A DNA stretch of 9,076 nucleotides. It comes from Clostridiales bacterium (GTDB lineage Bacteria; Bacillota; Clostridia; Christensenellales; Aristaeellaceae). The notes beneath the pieces are model-generated. The model was not told the origin of the DNA, did not search any database, and saw only the letters and a program-made list of their open reading frames with translations. Each line of letters begins with the position of its first letter. The stretch's first letter is position 1. The position numbers and the translations under genes were made by a program. Positions 6,980-9,076 of this stretch are shown here, piece after piece. The stretch spans positions 1 through 9,076 of the forward strand of contig SFOF01000093.1 in the NCBI GenBank assembly GCA_004552515.1. Direction: 5' to 3'.

Positions 6980-7000
6980 GCCGGAGACAATGCCCCCGGC
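6980..7000 (-). other. Second, shorter hairpin next to the long one
   Basis: GCCGGAG (6980-6986) pairs with CCCCGGC (6994-7000), which in the minus-strand RNA is 7 pairs with one G-U and a 7-base loop. It sits two bases from the 54-nt hairpin, in the gap after the backbone pilin stop. No T-tract follows. With its neighbour it makes most of the gap between pilin and sortase structured. Confidence 0.5.
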
Positions 7001-7016
7001 AGCGATACGCTTCCAT

Positions 7017-7025
7017 TTACTATCA
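7017..7025 (-). other. Triple consecutive stop codons ending the backbone pilin
   Basis: In frame after the final Asp codon the minus strand reads TGA, TAG, TAA. All three stop codons occur once each, back to back. No other gene in the window ends this way. It would make read-through of the sorting-signal tail very rare. Confidence 0.9.
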
Positions 7026-8447
7026 GTCCTTATGGACGGACATCTTCTTCCTGGTCACCAGCAGCACGATTGCGATGAGAACCATCAGGCCGCCGACCAC
7101 ATAGAACACAGTCGTGCCGATGCCGCCGGTGGAGGGCAGCTCAGCGCCGGATTTGTTTTCAACCTTGACCGTGCCGGTATATTCGCCGTTATAAGTCACA
7201 TTGCCCTTATCATCGATGACAACCTTGATGGGAGCAGCCAGCTTGTTGTAACCGGCGGGCTGGGTGATCTCAGTCAGATAGTAGGTGTCGCTGTCCAGAC
7301 CCTTGATCGTGAACGCACCCGTCGCATCGGTCGTGATCTGGGTGATAGCACCTTCCTCATTATTCTTGGCCACGCGATAGACGTTATCTTTCACTTTAAC
7401 CAGATTGATCAGATCAGTGCCCTTTTCATCCCTGCTCAGCGTGAACACCGCGTCGGCCAGCTTAACTTCCTCGTCGCCCTTCATGGTGTACTTGAGAACG
7501 TCAATCTTCCATGTGTAGGTCGTGGTGGTGCTGGGCGGCGTGGTCGTAGGCGTGGCGCTGCTGCTGTCGCCGTAGGAAAGTTTGCTCTCATTGGGGTTGC
7601 CATTGCCGCCGACAACAGCCTTTTCGTTCACGGTCGCGGTGTAGGAAATCTCGATCTTATCGCCCGCCTTGAGCGTATCGCAGAAGGCCTGAGTGAACAC
7701 AACTTCAAAGGTGCAGCCATTGTCAGTCACATCATTACCGGACTTAACGGTGTAATTCTCAGCATCCACGTCATTGCCATTCAGTTTCACGCTGGTCACG
7801 CCGGTATAGGTCAGGCCTTCAGACATCTTATCATGGAACACATAGTTCTCAGCGCCGGCCTGCGCGGTGACGGTGCTCTTGAAGTACACGGTCTGGCCGA
7901 TGTCCGCATCCTCTTCAACCGTCTTGACGTTGGTCGGCTCGGCGTTCTTCTCCTTGATGGTTACAGTCGGATTCGTGGTGTCCAGCGAGCACAGCGTGCC
8001 CAGCGTGGAATCGAGCAGATAGTAGCCCAAATCGAGATTATCAAACGTTACGGTCGTAATATTGCTGTCGTCTTTTTTCTCTGCGGTCTTCTGTCCCTGA
8101 TTGGCAAGGTTTTTCTCCGCAGCATACGCCCGCGCCAGCTTGGCGAACGCGGCGGCATCGGCGCCATCCTTCCACGTCACATAGCCCTGAGCATCGACAT
8201 CCATATATGTGCCCTTAATCTCAGCGCTGTTGATGAATTCGTTCCACGCAGTCGTGGCCTTGTAGGCATACGCCTCGCTGCCCTCAGCCGGATTATAGCT
8301 TTCCAGATAGAGGATTTCGTAAATCGTGTAGGTCTGGCCCACAACGGCGTTATTAATGGTGATCGTGCCTTCGCCAGCCGCCATCGCGGGAACGCTCAAC
8401 GCCAGCAGAAGAACAAGCGCAAGCAGAACGGACATTGTCTTTTTCAT
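7023..8447 (-). CDS. Major (backbone) pilin, SpaA/SpaH-like isopeptide-forming, LPSTG-anchored
   Basis: 474 residues, the size usual for backbone pilins. Order: signal peptide 1-23 (A-M-A before Ala24); N-terminal domain to about 168 with GYYLL near 141-145; VTIKEKN (162-168), matching the second half of the pilin motif VxVYPKN with Lys167 as the likely polymerisation residue; middle domain about 178-290 (DIGQTVYFKSTVTAQAGAENY, then HDKMSEGLTYTG), a fold that usually carries a Lys-Asn isopeptide; Thr/Pro linker about 298-310; C-terminal CnaB domain about 311-431 with Lys319, E-box LTEITQPAGY (Glu393) and Asn431 as the likely isopeptide triad; LPSTG 437-441; membrane helix and tail TRKKMSVHKD. 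AGGAGG lies 8 bases before the ATG. The gene ends in three consecutive stop codons. Its base composition is visibly more AT-rich than its neighbours. The class C sortase just downstream is its likely polymerase. Confidence 0.93.
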   Translation of the reverse strand: MKKTMSVLLALVLLLALSVPAMAAGEGTITINNAVVGQTYTIYEILYLESYNPAEGSEAYAYKATTAWNEFINSAEIKGTYMDVDAQGYVTWKDGADAAAFAKLARAYAAEKNLANQGQKTAEKKDDSNITTVTFDNLDLGYYLLDSTLGTLCSLDTTNPTVTIKEKNAEPTNVKTVEEDADIGQTVYFKSTVTAQAGAENYVFHDKMSEGLTYTGVTSVKLNGNDVDAENYTVKSGNDVTDNGCTFEVVFTQAFCDTLKAGDKIEISYTATVNEKAVVGGNGNPNESKLSYGDSSSATPTTTPPSTTTTYTWKIDVLKYTMKGDEEVKLADAVFTLSRDEKGTDLINLVKVKDNVYRVAKNNEEGAITQITTDATGAFTIKGLDSDTYYLTEITQPAGYNKLAAPIKVVIDDKGNVTYNGEYTGTVKVENKSGAELPSTGGIGTTVFYVVGGLMVLIAIVLLVTRKKMSVHKD

Positions 8448-8455
8448 TGTCTTTG

Positions 8456-8461
8456 CCTCCT
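8456..8461 (-). promoter_or_regulatory. Ribosome binding site of the backbone pilin
   Basis: AGGAGG (minus strand) lies 8 bases before the ATG at 8447. It is a perfect core match, consistent with high expression of the major subunit. The rest of the 69-base gap from the upstream stop shows no convincing promoter or terminator, so co-transcription with the upstream surface protein gene is likely. Confidence 0.9.
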
Positions 8462-8516
8462 AAAGTATTGTCCTTGGAATCTATCGGATGCCGAAGCGCA
8501 GGGCGCACGGGAAGAA

Positions 8517-9076
8517 TCAGCGGTTTTCCCTCCTTTCGCGTCTGCGTCTGAGCGCGCATCCGTACAAAAGGCCGATCGCCATCAGGGCGATTCCGCCGAT
8601 CGTATAGGGGAGCGTACCGGCCCCGCCGGTCTCGGGCATACGGGGTCTGCGGCGGTTGACGATCGTGCCATCCCACGTTCCCGCCGCGCCGTCCTCATGC
8701 GTGACGATCACGGTCAGCGCGTCATAGGCCACGGTCACGGCGTATTGATCCGTATCCTCAAAATAGCAGCTGGGCGTTTCGACCTCGCTCAGCTCATATT
8801 TGTGGCCGGACGGGATATTCGTAAACGTCACTCTGCCGTCCTTGCCGGAAGTCGCCGTGTAATCGTTGATGGACACGGCGGTTCCGTCGCCGCGGCAGAT
8901 CGGGCAGTTCTCTGTATCGTGCGAAAGGCTGAATTTAATGCCCTCGATCGGATTGCCGTCGTCGTCCGTCTTGGTGAACGACAGCTCCGCAAGATAGCCC
9001 TTGACGGAGGGGATGGGATAGGTAATGGTCTTGGGACCGGACATCGTTTCGTTGCCGTTATTATTGACAATCGTCC
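8517..9076 (-). CDS. C-terminal part of a CnaB-repeat surface protein or pilus tip adhesin with MPETG signal (partial)
   Basis: The open frame runs off the right edge, giving about 185 residues of the C-terminus. An ATG at 9044 is internal, because coding continues upstream of it (TIVNNNGNET). The visible part is one full CnaB-type domain: FTKTDDDGNPIEG with a candidate isopeptide Lys, E-box YELSEVETP, and a final strand GTIVN with a candidate Asn. Within it is a Cys-containing insert (CPICRGDG). The sorting signal is MPETGG, a hydrophobic helix and a very basic tail RRRRERRENR. The bases at the window edge encode TIVN again, suggesting that another CnaB domain precedes this one. Placed first before the backbone pilin, it is probably the large tip adhesin, as in many Firmicutes pilus operons (established gene order). 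It stops at TGA, 69 bases before the pilin start. Confidence 0.85.
   Translation of the reverse strand, partial: TIVNNNGNETMSGPKTITYPIPSVKGYLAELSFTKTDDDGNPIEGIKFSLSHDTENCPICRGDGTAVSINDYTATSGKDGRVTFTNIPSGHKYELSEVETPSCYFEDTDQYAVTVAYDALTVIVTHEDGAAGTWDGTIVNRRRPRMPETGGAGTLPYTIGGIALMAIGLLYGCALRRRRERRENR

Noticed and set aside
6780..7016. A 78-residue minus-strand frame starting just after the pilin triple stop
   Set aside because: It covers the hairpins and runs into the sortase gene out of frame. It is Arg/Cys-rich, with no ribosome binding site or domain, so probably not a gene.
8448..8516. Promoter or terminator in the gap before the backbone pilin
   Set aside because: Only a four-pair GCGC stem and no good -35/-10 pair were found. 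The gap looks like an ordinary operon spacer with a ribosome binding site.

Overview
The window looks like a gut-type, GC-rich member of the Firmicutes (Clostridia). This is an inference from three things: strong GGAGG-type ribosome binding sites, an LplA-type sugar transport system, and a Gram-positive sortase-assembled pilus locus. No rRNA, tRNA, CRISPR array, insertion sequence or phage gene was seen. The two halves of the window converge on a shared bidirectional terminator at about 4729-4781.

Left half, plus strand (1-4712). The first 40 bases are the last codons of what looks like a sugar ABC transporter permease. An 88-base gap leads to a complete secreted solute-binding protein of 519 residues (129-1688). 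A strong intrinsic terminator (1701-1738) follows, and a sigma-A-like promoter (1729-1757) overlaps its 3' end. Next is a 960-residue protein without a signal peptide (1794-4676). It reads as a fusion: a glycoside-hydrolase-like barrel, an amidotransferase-like alpha/beta domain, a beta-rich domain, and a sugar isomerase-like (xylose isomerase-like) barrel. The likely logic is import of an oligosaccharide followed by intracellular processing. The substrate cannot be read from sequence.

Right half, minus strand (9076 to 4782, transcribed right to left). This is a pilus operon. It starts with the C-terminal end of a CnaB-domain surface protein with an MPETG sorting signal, cut by the window edge. 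The backbone pilin follows, with an LPSTG signal, a pilin-motif lysine and a CnaB domain. Then come a class C pilin-polymerising sortase, a small LPQTG protein carrying a W-x3-V-x-A-R-P-K pilin-like motif, and a second, smaller sortase with a TLFTCTY active site. The last three genes are tightly packed (4-base gap, then an 8-base overlap). The backbone and class C sortase genes are instead separated by a 97-base stretch after three consecutive stop codons; it holds two adjacent RNA hairpins, one of them 54 nt long.

Most worth a second look: the hairpin pair and triple stop between backbone and sortase; the small LPQTG protein paired with its own sortase; the unusual multidomain sugar enzyme, whose reading frame continues 11 codons beyond its TAG stop; and the promoter placed on the tail of a terminator.
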